In this document: in pieces, positions 18,857 through 28,614 of the stretch
Position numbering within the stretch: position 1 is the first letter of the stretch
Layout of the letters: every line of letters begins with the position of its first letter
Assembly (NCBI RefSeq): GCF_000374145.1
Contig: NZ_KB893665.1
Span: 24,920-88,919 of the forward strand
DNA from: Neomegalonema perideroedes DSM 15528
GTDB taxonomy: Bacteria > Pseudomonadota > Alphaproteobacteria > Rhodobacterales > Rhodobacteraceae
Length of the DNA: 64,000 nt
Reading direction: 5' to 3'
The notes under the pieces: generated by a model
Database searches by the model: none
What the model was told of the DNA's origin: nothing
Seen by the model: the letters and a program-made list of their open reading frames with translations, nothing else
Made by a program: the position numbers and the translations under genes

Positions 18857-19872
18857 CGACCGAAAGAGCGCCTCAACCCACCACGGCGGCGGCGAATCCT
18901 CCGATTCAGCCGATGGCCTCGAACCTCTTGCCCAGCGACGTGGTGCGCGCCTCGGCGATGCGGGATCTCCCCGCGCCGGAGCGCCAGCTCACCAAGGTGG
19001 CCAAGCTCATCGACGTGTCGCGCTGCATCGGCTGCAAGGCTTGTCAATCGGCCTGCATCGAGTGGAACGACACCCATCCGGACGTCGAGGAGAACGTGGG
19101 GGTTTACGAAAACCCCCATGACCTCACGCCCGAGATGTTCACCCTCATGCGCTTCACGGAATATGCGAATCCCGAGACTCACGAACTCGAATGGCTGATC
19201 CGCAAGGACGGCTGCATGCATTGCGAGGATCCGGGCTGCCTCACGGCTTGTCCGGCGCCCGGCGCCATCGTGCAATATTCGAACGGCATCGTGGATTTCA
19301 TCTCCGACAACTGCATCGGCTGCGGCTATTGCGTGGCGGGCTGCCCCTTCGACATCCCGCGCATCCATAAGACGGCGCATGTCTCCAAGAAATGCACCCT
19401 CTGTTCGGATCGCGTGGCGGTGGGCCAAGGACCGGCCTGCGCCAAGGCCTGCCCGACGCAGGCCATCGTCTTCGGAACCAAGGACGAGATGATCGCCCAC
19501 GCCGAAATGCGCATCGAGGATCTCAAAGAGCGCGGTTATGAGAAGGCCGGGCTTTACGATCCTCAGGGCGTGGGCGGAACCCATGTGATGTATGTGCTGC
19601 ATCACGCGGACAAGCCCTCGCTCTACGCCGACCTGCCCGACGACCCGAAGATCTCGGCGGTGGTCAAGGGCTGGAAGGGCGCGGCCAAGGACGTGGGGCT
19701 CGCGGCCATGGGAATCGCCGCGGTGGGCGCCATGGCCCATGGCGCGCTCGCCCGGGCCAACGAGGTTTCGGCGCATGACGACGCCGAGGCTCAGGAGATG
19801 GTCGCCCACGCCGCCGAGCGTCTGGCCGTCGAGCCGCAGGAGGCCGCAAGGCCGCAGGAGGGCGCGCCATGA
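18853..19872 (+). CDS. fdoH: Formate dehydrogenase iron-sulfur subunit
   Basis: A 339-residue electron-transfer subunit with four 4Fe-4S cysteine clusters: [38 protein letters not shown] and CTLCSD with ACAKACP. A hydrophobic segment around residues 277-296 ([20 protein letters not shown]) is the membrane anchor seen in FdnH/FdoH. It carries electrons from the selenoprotein subunit to the cytochrome b subunit. It overlaps fdoG by four bases and fdoI by four bases, a tightly coupled operon. The alanine-rich N-terminus (about 40 residues) is longer than in E. coli. Confidence 0.95.
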   Translation: MTTERAPQPTTAAANPPIQPMASNLLPSDVVRASAMRDLPAPERQLTKVAKLIDVSRCIGCKACQSACIEWNDTHPDVEENVGVYENPHDLTPEMFTLMRFTEYANPETHELEWLIRKDGCMHCEDPGCLTACPAPGAIVQYSNGIVDFISDNCIGCGYCVAGCPFDIPRIHKTAHVSKKCTLCSDRVAVGQGPACAKACPTQAIVFGTKDEMIAHAEMRIEDLKERGYEKAGLYDPQGVGGTHVMYVLHHADKPSLYADLPDDPKISAVVKGWKGAAKDVGLAAMGIAAVGAMAHGALARANEVSAHDDAEAQEMVAHAAERLAVEPQEAARPQEGAP

Positions 19873-20558
19873 CCGAAGAGCGCCAATATTCCGCCCCCGG
19901 CGACGAGATCGAGACCCGCAAGCCGGTGACCGTCTCGCGTTATCGGGGGATCACGCGGCTGAATCACTGGGTCACGGCCTTCACCATGATCGGGCTCATC
20001 CTCTCGGGGATGGCCCTCTTCCACCCGAGCCTCTATTTCCTGACCGGCCTTTTCGGCGGCGGCCCGACCACGCGCTGGCTGCATCCGCTGATGGGGATTC
20101 TGCTCTTCTTCAGCTTCCTGCTGCTCTTCCTTCAGATGTGGCGTCTGAACCTGCCCAAGCGGGAGGACGCCGAATGGCTGGCCAACATCAAAGAGGTGGT
20201 CAAAGGCGAGGAGGAGAATCTCCCCGAACTCGGGAAATACAACGCCGGACAGAAATTCGTCTTCTGGGGCATGTCCGGGCTGATCCTCGTGATGATCGTG
20301 ACCGGCGTGATGATCTGGGAGCAATATTTCCCCGGACTCGTCAGCATTCCGGTGCGGCGCGTCGCGGTGGCGGTTCACGCCTTGTCGGCGGTGGCGGCGG
20401 TGCTGATCTTCATCGTCCATGTCTACGCCGCCATCTGGACGCGGGGCACCATCCGCGCCATGACCCGCGGCACCGTCACGGGCGGCTGGGCCTATCGGCA
20501 TCACCGCAAATGGCTGCGCGAACTGGCTGGACGACGCAAGACCGATCCGGCAGAGTGA
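19869..20558 (+). CDS. fdoI: Formate dehydrogenase cytochrome b556 subunit
   Basis: A 229-residue membrane protein with four hydrophobic segments ([20 protein letters not shown] onwards, [50 protein letters not shown]). Histidines within helices (LNHW, VHAL, IVHVY) are candidate ligands for two b hemes. It receives electrons from FdoH and reduces quinone. Typical FdoI length is about 210. It overlaps fdoH by four bases and is followed after 88 bases by fdhE. Confidence 0.94.
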   Translation: MTEERQYSAPGDEIETRKPVTVSRYRGITRLNHWVTAFTMIGLILSGMALFHPSLYFLTGLFGGGPTTRWLHPLMGILLFFSFLLLFLQMWRLNLPKREDAEWLANIKEVVKGEEENLPELGKYNAGQKFVFWGMSGLILVMIVTGVMIWEQYFPGLVSIPVRRVAVAVHALSAVAAVLIFIVHVYAAIWTRGTIRAMTRGTVTGGWAYRHHRKWLRELAGRRKTDPAE

Positions 20559-20646
20559 CGGCCTGAGCCCTTCGCCCCTGCGCCGCAGTCGGCGGAGGGC
20601 TCGCGCCCGAACCCATGCGAGAGGCCCCGAGGGCCCCGGAGGCCCC

Positions 20647-21561
20647 ATGACGAAGACCCCGCAAGCGGATCCCTCGATGATCGGCGGCGTGCCGGAGCCG
20701 CCTTTCGTTCTGCTTCCCGATCCGGCGAAGCTCTTCGAGACGCGGGCGAAGCGCTTCGCCTTCCTCGCGCGGCATGACGCGAATCTCGCGCCTTATCTGA
20801 CCTTCCTCGCCGATCTGACCGCGCTTCAGGCGAAGCTTCTCGCGAGTCTGCCGCCGGTCCCGCCGATTGCGCCTGAGAAGGCCAGGCAGGCCCGCGAATT
20901 CTCCATGCCGCCCGTCGAGCGCGCGTCTCTGGCGGAGGATCCGACCCTCGTCGCGACCTTCGTCGCCCTGATCGCGGCCGCCGCCGATCTGGAGATGCCC
21001 GAATCCGCGCGTCAGGCGCTGAGCGCGGTTTGGGCCGCCGACGAGGAGGATCGCCGCTGGCTGCTCTCCAACATCCTTTCAGACCAGATTCCCGAGGGCG
21101 CGGCCGCGCCGCATCTCTTCGCGGCGGCGGCGGTTCAGATCCATATGGCGCGTCTGGCGGCCGCTCTGGATCCCAAGGCCCTGATCCCGGTCGGCGTGGG
21201 AATCTGCCCCTCCTGCGGCGGACGCCCGGCCACCTCCTCGGTGACGGGGGGTCAGGAGATCGACAATCTGCGTTACGCCGCCTGCGCCTGCTGCGCCACG
21301 CGCTGGAACGAAGTGCGGGTGAAATGCCTCTGCTGCGGCTCGACCAAGGGCCTCGCCTATCGCTCCGCCGCCACCCATGAGGCCACGGTGAAGGCGGAAT
21401 CCTGCGCCGAATGCGGCTCATGGGTGAAGATCCTCTATCAGGTGAAGAATCCGAGCCTCGACCCCATCGCCGACGACGTGGGCAGCCTCGGGCTGGACAT
21501 CCTCATGAAGGATTCCGGCGCGACGCGCGGCGGCTTCAATCCCTATCTCGCGGGATACTGA
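20647..21561 (+). CDS. fdhE: Formate dehydrogenase accessory protein FdhE
   Basis: A 304-residue cytoplasmic chaperone needed for maturation of respiratory formate dehydrogenases. The N-terminal half is helical; the C-terminal half has rubredoxin-like cysteine pairs [20 protein letters not shown] and CAECGSW. It follows fdoGHI, with GGAGG before ATG 20647, and its TGA shares one base with the selA ATG (TGATG). The other usual maturation factor, FdhD, is not in the window and would have to come from elsewhere. Confidence 0.93.
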   Translation: MTKTPQADPSMIGGVPEPPFVLLPDPAKLFETRAKRFAFLARHDANLAPYLTFLADLTALQAKLLASLPPVPPIAPEKARQAREFSMPPVERASLAEDPTLVATFVALIAAAADLEMPESARQALSAVWAADEEDRRWLLSNILSDQIPEGAAAPHLFAAAAVQIHMARLAAALDPKALIPVGVGICPSCGGRPATSSVTGGQEIDNLRYAACACCATRWNEVRVKCLCCGSTKGLAYRSAATHEATVKAESCAECGSWVKILYQVKNPSLDPIADDVGSLGLDILMKDSGATRGGFNPYLAGY

Positions 21562-22937
21562 TGTCAGGATTTCGGGCGCTGCCTTCGGCGGATCAGTTCC
21601 TTTCCTCGGAGGCCGGGCGGGCGCTGGCCGAGGCTCATGGCCGGACGCCGACCCTCGCGGCCTTGCGCGCAAGGCTCGACGCCATGCGCGCGGCGATCCG
21701 CGACGGCGCGGACGGGGCGGCTCTGGCGGCGGGGCTGCCGGAGCTTCTGGCGGCGGATCTCGGGGCGGCGGCGCGCTCGGCTCTGCGTCCGGCGCTGAAT
21801 CTGACCGGCACGGTGCTGCATACGAATCTCGGGCGGGCGATCCTCGCGGAGGAGGCGGCGAAGGCGGCTCTGGCGGCCATGCGCAATCCGCTGGCTCTGG
21901 AGTTCGACCTCGAAAGCGGCGGGCGCGGCCAGCGCGACGACCATCTGCGCGGCCTTCTGCGCGAGCTGACCGGCGCCGAGGACGCCGCCGTCGTCAACAA
22001 CAACGCCGCCGCCGTGCTGATCGCGCTGAACGCTCTGGGCCAAGGCCGCGAGGCGATCGTCTCGCGGGGCGAGCTGATCGAGATCGGCGGCGCCTTCCGC
22101 ATGCCCGACATCATGGCCCGCGCCGGGGTCAGACTGGTCGAGGTCGGGACGACCAACCGCACCCATCCCCGCGATTACGAAGACGCGATCACGCCGGAGA
22201 CAGGGCTGATCCTCAAGGTCCACACCTCCAATTACCGCATCGAGGGCTTCACCGCCGAAGTGGAGGCGCCGAGGCTGGCCGAGATCGCCCGCAGGGCGGG
22301 GGTTCCGCTGCTCAACGATCTGGGCTCGGGCTCTCTGGCGGATCTCTCGATCTACGGCCTGCGCCGCGAGCCCACCGTGGCCGAAGCCGTGGCCGAGGGC
22401 GCGGATCTCGTGACCTTCTCCGGCGATAAGCTCTTAGGCGGGCCGCAGGCGGGCTTCATTCTCGGGCGCAAGGATCTCATCGCGGCGATCAACAAGAATC
22501 CTCTGAAGCGGGCGGTGCGGCTCGACAAGATCCGCATCGCGGCCTTAGAGGCCACCTTGCGGCTCTATCGCGACCCGGAGCGCCTGACCCGACGCCTCCC
22601 GACTCTGCGGTTTCTGGCGCGGCCTCAGGCGGAGATCCGGGCTCAGGCGGAGCGGCTGGCGCCGCAGGTCGGGGGGCTGCTGGCGGGTCTGGGCTATGGG
22701 GCGCGGGCGGCCGATTGCGCCAGTCAGATCGGCTCCGGCGCCTCGCCCACCGACGCGATCCCGAGCGCGGGCCTGCGTTTGACGGGGAGAGGCGGCGACG
22801 CCCCCGACCGCCTCGCGGCGCTTCTGCGGCGTCTGCCGCGCCCGATCATCGGCCATATCCACGACGGGGCGCTGATCCTCGATCTGCGCTGTCTGGAGCG
22901 GGACGCGGATCTTCTGGAGGCTCTGGAGGCGCTATGA
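21561..22937 (+). CDS. selA: L-seryl-tRNA(Sec) selenium transferase
   Basis: A 458-residue PLP enzyme that converts seryl-tRNA(Sec) to selenocysteyl-tRNA(Sec) using selenophosphate. Family strings are [50 protein letters not shown] and the PLP-lysine motif [13 protein letters not shown]. Length is normal (E. coli 463). The start overlaps fdhE by one base and the stop overlaps selB by three, so fdhE-selA-selB are translationally chained. Confidence 0.96.
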   Translation: MSGFRALPSADQFLSSEAGRALAEAHGRTPTLAALRARLDAMRAAIRDGADGAALAAGLPELLAADLGAAARSALRPALNLTGTVLHTNLGRAILAEEAAKAALAAMRNPLALEFDLESGGRGQRDDHLRGLLRELTGAEDAAVVNNNAAAVLIALNALGQGREAIVSRGELIEIGGAFRMPDIMARAGVRLVEVGTTNRTHPRDYEDAITPETGLILKVHTSNYRIEGFTAEVEAPRLAEIARRAGVPLLNDLGSGSLADLSIYGLRREPTVAEAVAEGADLVTFSGDKLLGGPQAGFILGRKDLIAAINKNPLKRAVRLDKIRIAALEATLRLYRDPERLTRRLPTLRFLARPQAEIRAQAERLAPQVGGLLAGLGYGARAADCASQIGSGASPTDAIPSAGLRLTGRGGDAPDRLAALLRRLPRPIIGHIHDGALILDLRCLERDADLLEALEAL

Positions 22938-24838
22938 TCGTCGGGACGGCGGGCCATATCGACCATGGCAAGACGGCGCTGGTGAAGGCTCTGACCGGCG
23001 TCGACGGCGACCGTCTGGCCGAGGAGAAGGCGCGCGGCGTCACCATAGAGCTCGGCTTCGCCTATGCGGATCTGGGCGGCGGCGCCGTCACGGGATTCGT
23101 GGACGCGCCCGGACATGAAAAGCTGATCCACACCATGCTCGCGGGGGCGGGCGGAATCGACATGGCCTTGCTGGTCGTGGCCGCCGACGACGGAATGATG
23201 CCCCAAACCCGCGAGCATCTGGCGATTCTCGATCTGCTCGGCGTGCGGCGGGGAATCGTGGCTCTGACCAAGGCCGACCTCGCCGGGCCGGAGCGGCGCG
23301 AGGAGCTGACCGGGGAGATCCGCGAGGCCCTCGCCGGAACCGGCCTGAGCGAAGCGCCGATCATGGCGGTCTCCTCTCTAACGGGCGAGGGCGTGGAGGA
23401 TCTGCGCAAAGCCCTCGCCGCCGCCGAGGCCGAGACCACGGCGCGCGAGGCGGCGGGGCTCTTCCGCTTCGCCGTGGACCGGAGCTTCACCTTGGCGGGC
23501 GTCGGAACGGTGGTCACGGGGATCGTGCTGAGCGGCCGCGCGGCGCTTGAGGATTCCGTGATCGTCAGCCCGCTCGGCCTGCCTGCGCGGGTGCGGGGAA
23601 TCCACGCCCAGAACCGCAAGGCCTCCGAGGGTCTGGCGGGCCAGCGCTGCGCCCTGAACCTCGCGGGCGAGGGCGTGACCAAGGACGCGATCCACCGCGG
23701 CGACCTGATCCTTGCGCCCGCGCTCCACGCCCCGACCGACCGCATCGACGTCGAGCTGGACGCCCTGCCCTCCGAGCCCAAGCCTCTGGACGTCTGGTTT
23801 CCGGCGCGGCTCCACAGCCACGCCGTCGAGACCGGAGCGCGGATCGTGCCTTTGCAAGGCCCGATCAGGCCCGGCGCGCGGAGCCTCGCGCAATTGGTTC
23901 TGGACCGCCCCATCGCGGCGGCCGTCGGCGACCGCTTCGTCCTGCGCGACGTCTCGGCCAGCCGGACCATCGGCGGCGGGCGCTTCCTCGATCTGCGCGC
24001 TCCGGCCCGCAAACGCGGAACCCCTGAGCGCCTCGCCTGGCTGGAGGCCTCCCGCGCCCGCGATCCCGCCGAGGCTCTGGCGGGGCTGGCGGCGGTCGCT
24101 CCGGTCGATCTCTCCGCTTTCCTGCGGGACCGCGCCCTTCCCGAGGCCGCCTTGCCGGAGATCCTCGCCAGAGCCGGAGCGGAGCTTGTCGGCGGGCTGG
24201 CGCTGTCGGGCGCCGCGCTGGAGGCTTTGCGCGGAGCTTTGGGCGAATCTCTGGCGGCCTTCCACGCCGAAAACCCGGATGTCGCGGGCGTCGGCCGCGA
24301 GAAGATGCGCCTCGCGCTGAAGCCCCGCCTGCCGAAAGACCCCTTCCTCAGCTTCCTGCGCGCCGAATCCGCCGCCGGACGGGTGGTTTTGGACGGCGCC
24401 TTTCTGCGTCTGCCCGGCCATGAGCTGCGGCTCTCGCCCGAGGATGAGGCGCTGTACGCCCGCATTCTGCCGCAGCTTCTGGGCGAGGGCCGCTTCCGGC
24501 CGCCGCGGGTCCGCGACTTCGCTCAGGAATTCGGCCTCGACGAGCGCGAGATCCGGCGTCTGCTGAAGCTGAGCCAGAAGCTCGGGCGGGCGGATCAGAT
24601 CGCCCATGACCATTTCTTCGCCCGCGAGGTCACGCAGGAGATGGCGCGGATCGCCCGGCGCCTCGCGGAGGAGAGCGCCGACGGCTGGTTCACGGCGCCG
24701 GCCTTCCGCGATCAGGTGCGGAACGGGCGCAAAGTGGCGATTGAAATCCTCGATTTCTTCGACCGCCTCGGCTTGACCTTGCGTCGGGGCGACATGCGGC
24801 GCATAAATCCTCATCGCGCCGATCTCTTCGGCGAATGA
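22934..24838 (+). CDS. selB: Selenocysteine-specific translation elongation factor
   Basis: A 634-residue GTPase that delivers Sec-tRNA to UGA codons carrying a SECIS. The N-terminus has G1 [14 protein letters not shown]2/G3 [12 protein letters not shown] and DAPGHEKLI, and G4 TKAD; EF-Tu-like domains 2 and 3 follow. The C-terminal 250 residues are the winged-helix SECIS-binding region (for example [25 protein letters not shown] and [23 protein letters not shown]). Length is close to E. coli SelB (614). It overlaps selA by a TGA/ATG and is followed six bases later by selC. Confidence 0.96.
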   Translation: MIVGTAGHIDHGKTALVKALTGVDGDRLAEEKARGVTIELGFAYADLGGGAVTGFVDAPGHEKLIHTMLAGAGGIDMALLVVAADDGMMPQTREHLAILDLLGVRRGIVALTKADLAGPERREELTGEIREALAGTGLSEAPIMAVSSLTGEGVEDLRKALAAAEAETTAREAAGLFRFAVDRSFTLAGVGTVVTGIVLSGRAALEDSVIVSPLGLPARVRGIHAQNRKASEGLAGQRCALNLAGEGVTKDAIHRGDLILAPALHAPTDRIDVELDALPSEPKPLDVWFPARLHSHAVETGARIVPLQGPIRPGARSLAQLVLDRPIAAAVGDRFVLRDVSASRTIGGGRFLDLRAPARKRGTPERLAWLEASRARDPAEALAGLAAVAPVDLSAFLRDRALPEAALPEILARAGAELVGGLALSGAALEALRGALGESLAAFHAENPDVAGVGREKMRLALKPRLPKDPFLSFLRAESAAGRVVLDGAFLRLPGHELRLSPEDEALYARILPQLLGEGRFRPPRVRDFAQEFGLDEREIRRLLKLSQKLGRADQIAHDHFFAREVTQEMARIARRLAEESADGWFTAPAFRDQVRNGRKVAIEILDFFDRLGLTLRRGDMRRINPHRADLFGE

Positions 24839-24843
24839 GATGT

Positions 24844-24939
24844 GGAAGGGAAGCGTCCCCGGTGGGGCGGCCGGACTTCAAATCCGGTTGGGGCGGCGAG
24901 CCCGTCCCGGGCGGGTTCGACTCCCGTTCCTTTCCGCCA
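24844..24939 (+). tRNA. selC: tRNA-Sec (anticodon TCA)
   Basis: A 96-nucleotide gene from GGAAGGGA to an encoded GCCA end. It shows the long acceptor stem (GGAAGGGAA with TTCCTTTCC), anticodon stem CCGGA/TCCGG with loop CTTCAAA (anticodon TCA at 24878-24880), a long variable arm, and a T arm with GGTTCGACTCC. The sequence strongly resembles E. coli selC. It begins five bases after the selB stop, likely processed from the operon transcript. Confidence 0.96.
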
Positions 24940-25201
24940 CAACTCTCAAGCGAGTAAACAAAAGCGTTTTTCGCCTTGTCGAGAGCCTTTCCCTAAGACA
25001 TCAGCATGCAGATCTTCGGTTCCCGACGGATTTCTTCAGTCGTTTAGAAATCAAAATTCAGATTCTCCTAAGATCAACCGTGAAAATTTGAATCGAATAT
25101 CGAAATGGCCCCTCCCAAAACTGGGAATCCATAGCAATCGATTTATCAAATCCTGCTATATATTCTATTCGATATAAGAAAACGCCTTGGGAGGACACGC
25201 C
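24940..25201. other. AT-rich spacer after selC
   Basis: These 262 bases are clearly more AT-rich than the surroundings (runs such as AATCAAAATTCAGATTC and TATATATTCTATTCGATAT). No gene is visible. It presumably holds the promoter for the binding protein at 25202; the stretch just before GGGAGGA contains TATATTCTATT. No integrase or attachment repeat was found although it abuts a tRNA. Confidence 0.5.
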
Positions 25202-26341
25202 ATGCGCCGTTATCTGAAGGGTCTGCTCATCGCTTCCGCGGCGGTCCTGTTGAGCGCCGCCTCCGCTCTGGCGGAAGCGCGCAGCGTGGTCTTCATCAAT
25301 CCCGGCAAGCGCGGCGAGGTCTTTTGGGAGCTGGTCGCCCAAACCATGAAGACCGCCGCCGATCAACTCGACCTTAAGCTCGAAGTCCTGTGGTCCGAGC
25401 GCAATAAGCTGACCATGCGCGATCTGGGCCTGAGCGTCGTCGCGCGGCCTGAAAAACCGGACTTCCTCGTGCTGGTGAACGAAGAGAACGCCGCTCCGCC
25501 CATCCTCGCGGCGGCGGAGCAGGCGGGCGTCGCGACCATCTTCATCTCCAGCCCGCTGTCTCCCGAGGAGCTGGCCCGGGTCGAGCGCGACCATGGGCCG
25601 ACCGAGCATCTCCTCGGCGCGCTTGAGCCGGATATGAAGGCCGCGGGCTGGCGCATGGCGGAGCGGCTCGTGGCCGCCGCCGAAGCCGCCGGACTGCGCG
25701 ACGCGGACGGCGCCCTGCATCTTCTGGCTCTGGCCGGAGACGAGATCACCATCGTCTCGACCCAGCGCACGCAAGGCATGCTGGATTACGTCGCGACCCG
25801 GCCCGACGTGACCGTCGACCGCCTGCTCTACGCCAATTGGAACCGCGCCGAGGCCGAGACCCTCGCCAGCCGCTATCTCGGCTTCATGCGCGCCCGGGGA
25901 ATCAAGCCCGCAGGCGTCTGGGCCGCGAACGACCCCATCGCCATGGGCGCCATAGACGCGCTGAAGAAAAGCGGCCTCAAGCCGGGCGAGGACGTCTTCG
26001 TCGTCGGGCTGAACTGGTCGGCGGAGGCTCTGGACCTCATCGAGAAGAACGAGCTTCTGCTCAGCGACGGCGGGCATTTCCTCGCGGGGGGCTGGGTCAT
26101 GGTGATGCTGCGCGATCTGGTCGACGGCTGCGGCTTCCTCAGCCCCGAAAGCCCCCGGCTGGAGCGATTCGAGACCAGCGCCCTCGACAAGGCCACCGAG
26201 CCCGAGCTTCTGAAGATCCTCCGGGGCGGCGCGCTGGAGCGGATCGACTTCACGAAATTCCTGACCGCGCAAACCGATTGCGGCGCTTACGACCTCTCGC
26301 GGGAGGCTTTGATCGGCGCCATCCGGCGGAGCGGCCGATGA
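25202..26341 (+). CDS. Periplasmic binding protein (type I, sugar/AI-2-like), probable sensor partner
   Basis: A 379-residue secreted protein with signal peptide MRRYLKGLLIASAAVLLSA and cleavage near ALA-EA. The fold pattern is that of LacI/RbsB/LuxP-type binding proteins (VVFINPGKRGEVFWELVAQT, VLVNEENAAPPILAAAEQAG, VWAANDPIAMGAIDAL, VFVVGLNWSAEALDLIE). No permease or ATPase is adjacent. Instead it overlaps the GGDEF/EAL gene by four bases (ATGA), so it most likely binds a small ligand and signals to that membrane protein, much as LuxP does to LuxQ. ATG 25202 was chosen for its GGGAGGA site. Ligand unknown. Confidence 0.85.
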   Translation: MRRYLKGLLIASAAVLLSAASALAEARSVVFINPGKRGEVFWELVAQTMKTAADQLDLKLEVLWSERNKLTMRDLGLSVVARPEKPDFLVLVNEENAAPPILAAAEQAGVATIFISSPLSPEELARVERDHGPTEHLLGALEPDMKAAGWRMAERLVAAAEAAGLRDADGALHLLALAGDEITIVSTQRTQGMLDYVATRPDVTVDRLLYANWNRAEAETLASRYLGFMRARGIKPAGVWAANDPIAMGAIDALKKSGLKPGEDVFVVGLNWSAEALDLIEKNELLLSDGGHFLAGGWVMVMLRDLVDGCGFLSPESPRLERFETSALDKATEPELLKILRGGALERIDFTKFLTAQTDCGAYDLSREALIGAIRRSGR

Positions 26342-28401
26342 GCGAAAGCTTCGCCGCGCAAACGCCGCAGCAGACGGAGAACGCCCAAGCCTGCGGCCGC
26401 AAGCCGATCAGCGTCATCCTCAAGCTTCTGATCGTCGTCATCGCGCTGACCTGCGCGGTGCAGGCGGGCGCCGGCTTCGTCATCGCCTTCGGCAATTCCG
26501 AGAAGGCGAGAGCTCAATTCGACGAAAAGCTGGAGTATTTCCTGCAAGCCCGCGTCGAGCTGCTCGGCGGTCTGGTCTGGCGTCTGCAATATGACGAGCT
26601 CGACCGCGTTTTGAACGCCATGCTCCGCGAGGAGGCCGTGGCCTCCATCCGGGTCTATGACGACGTCGGCTCCGTCGTCGGCGAGGTCGGGCGGCCCGTC
26701 GAGCCTCAGACGCCGACCATCCGCCGGCGGGCGGATCTGATCTATATGAACGGCCTCGTCAGCGATAAGGCCGGATGGGTGGAGGTCCTCGCCAGCATGG
26801 GGCCCGTCCACGCCGCTTTCGAGCGGGAGAAGCGTCATGCGGTGGTGCTGATGCTCACTTCGGCGGCGGCCATCGTGACGGCGGTCTGGCTGGCGGTCAG
26901 CCGCCTGATCGCGCAGCCGCTGGCTCAATTGCGCGGAGCCATCGCCCGTTCTCTGGCGGGAGAGCGCAACGTGCGCCTGCCGGAGCGCTCGCTCGACGAA
27001 GTGGGCGAGCTGTTCAGCGCCTTCAATCAGTTCATGGAGGCCAACGACCGCTCGCTGTCGAAGATCCGCGCCGCCAACGACCGCCTCCGCGACCTCGCCG
27101 AACGCGACGATCTGACGGGCCTGTTGAACCGGCGCGCGGCTCAGGCCCATTTCGCCGAATTGCGCGGCGCCACCGGCGTCTCCATCGTCTTCATCGACAT
27201 CGACCTGTTCAAATCGGTCAACGAGCTGCTCGGACATAAGGGCGGCGACACCCTGCTCTGCGACATGGTCGCCCGGCTGACCCGCGAGATGAGCGAGGAG
27301 GCCGAGGCCTATCGACTCGGCGGCGACGAATTCCTGATCATTCAGCGCAACGTCGGCTCCTCCGGATGCGCCTACGCCTTCGCCGAGCGGCTGCGTCAGG
27401 CCGTGAGCGGCGAATATCACATCGGGGTCATGGCCCATGACGTGACGATCTCCCTCGGCGTCTATTACGCCGATCAGCCGCTTGAGGATTTCGACATGGT
27501 CGTGGCCATGTCGGATCTCGCCCTGCGTCAGGCCAAGCATGAAGGGCGCGGACGCACCACTTTGCTGACCATCGATCTGCTCAAGGCCGCCACCGCGCGC
27601 ATCGAGATCGAGCGCAACGTGGCTCAAGCGCTCGCCGAGGGGCAATTCGAGATGTTCTTTCAGACTCAGCTCGATCTGCGCAGCGGCAAGGTCGTCGGCG
27701 TGGAGGCTCTGGCCCGCTGGCGCCATCCGCAGCGCGGTCTGGTCTCGCCGGGCGTCTTCATGCCCATCATCGAGGATATGGGGCTTTCGGTCGAGCATGG
27801 GCGTCTGGCGGTCCTGCAATGCTGCGCCGCCGCCGAACGGCTGCAGGCCGAATTCAGACGGCCGATTCCCGTCGCGCTGAACGTCAACGCGCAACAGGTG
27901 GTGCAGGCCGAATTCTGGACGACCCTGCAGCGCGAGCTCGAAAGCCGCGGGCTTTCGGCCTCCGCCATCGTGATCGAGATCACCGAAAGCCAGCTGATCG
28001 TGAACATGGAGGCCGCCTGCCGCGCTCTGGACGATTACCGCGCCGTCGGCGGCTCGGTGGCGCTGGACGACTTCGGCACCGGCTACAGCTCTCTGGCCTA
28101 TCTGACGCAGCTGCCCATCGACAAGGTCAAGATCGACCGCTCCTTCGTGAAGCGCGCCCCGACCGACCGCACCGTGGCGACCATCCTGAGCGTCGCGGCG
28201 CAGCTGGCTCAGGCCATCGGCGCGGAGGTGATCGCCGAAGGCGTGGAGACCCCGGAGGAGGAGGAGGCCGTCTCCCGGCATGGCGTCCATCTGGCGCAGG
28301 GCTTCCGCTATGGGCGCCCGGTGGAGATCGAGGTTCTGATGCGCGAAATTCAGGAGCGCGAGACGGCCGCCTTCCTCAATCCGGCGACGCGGGTGTCCTG
28401 A
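26338..28401 (+). CDS. Membrane-bound dual GGDEF/EAL cyclic-di-GMP enzyme
   Basis: A 687-residue inner-membrane protein. Transmembrane helices lie at about 27-51 and 168-187 and flank a periplasmic domain of about 115 residues. A HAMP-like linker (188-240) follows, then a GGDEF domain with intact RLGGDEF (328-332) and an EAL domain with intact VEALARW (456-458), NVNAQQ, EITES, LDDFGTGYSS, KIDRSF and AEGVET. Both synthase and phosphodiesterase residues are present, so either activity is possible. Translational coupling with the upstream binding protein suggests that the periplasmic domain senses that protein's ligand state. Confidence 0.93.
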   Translation: MSESFAAQTPQQTENAQACGRKPISVILKLLIVVIALTCAVQAGAGFVIAFGNSEKARAQFDEKLEYFLQARVELLGGLVWRLQYDELDRVLNAMLREEAVASIRVYDDVGSVVGEVGRPVEPQTPTIRRRADLIYMNGLVSDKAGWVEVLASMGPVHAAFEREKRHAVVLMLTSAAAIVTAVWLAVSRLIAQPLAQLRGAIARSLAGERNVRLPERSLDEVGELFSAFNQFMEANDRSLSKIRAANDRLRDLAERDDLTGLLNRRAAQAHFAELRGATGVSIVFIDIDLFKSVNELLGHKGGDTLLCDMVARLTREMSEEAEAYRLGGDEFLIIQRNVGSSGCAYAFAERLRQAVSGEYHIGVMAHDVTISLGVYYADQPLEDFDMVVAMSDLALRQAKHEGRGRTTLLTIDLLKAATARIEIERNVAQALAEGQFEMFFQTQLDLRSGKVVGVEALARWRHPQRGLVSPGVFMPIIEDMGLSVEHGRLAVLQCCAAAERLQAEFRRPIPVALNVNAQQVVQAEFWTTLQRELESRGLSASAIVIEITESQLIVNMEAACRALDDYRAVGGSVALDDFGTGYSSLAYLTQLPIDKVKIDRSFVKRAPTDRTVATILSVAAQLAQAIGAEVIAEGVETPEEEEAVSRHGVHLAQGFRYGRPVEIEVLMREIQERETAAFLNPATRVS

Positions 28402-28614
28402 AGCCTGATCTCCGGGCCGTCGGCGCAGTTTTCAATCGCGGACCGGCGCCCGCAGGTCAGAAAACGCCTCAAGCGGATTGACCTCCGGCCCTTCTTCTGC
28501 ATCCTCTGAGCGATCCCGAGACGGCGCGTCGGATCCTCGCGGAAGGACCGCCCCCTCGGCGAAGCGCTCATGAGAACAGCAGGCCGCCCGCACGCCGGGC
28601 CGGGAGGAGCCGTC

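Noticed and set aside
24844..24939. Genomic island integrated at selC
   Set aside because: No integrase, no duplicated tRNA 3' end and no other mobile genes downstream in the window; kept only as a low-interest note on composition.
24842..25177. Small open frames covering selC and the AT-rich spacer
   Set aside because: They run through the tRNA-Sec gene, have no ribosome site and encode no recognisable protein.
26287..28290. Long minus-strand open frame (about 667 codons) opposite the GGDEF/EAL gene
   Set aside because: Low-complexity, histidine/aspartate/arginine-rich translation without domains; the plus strand encodes intact GGDEF and EAL motifs.
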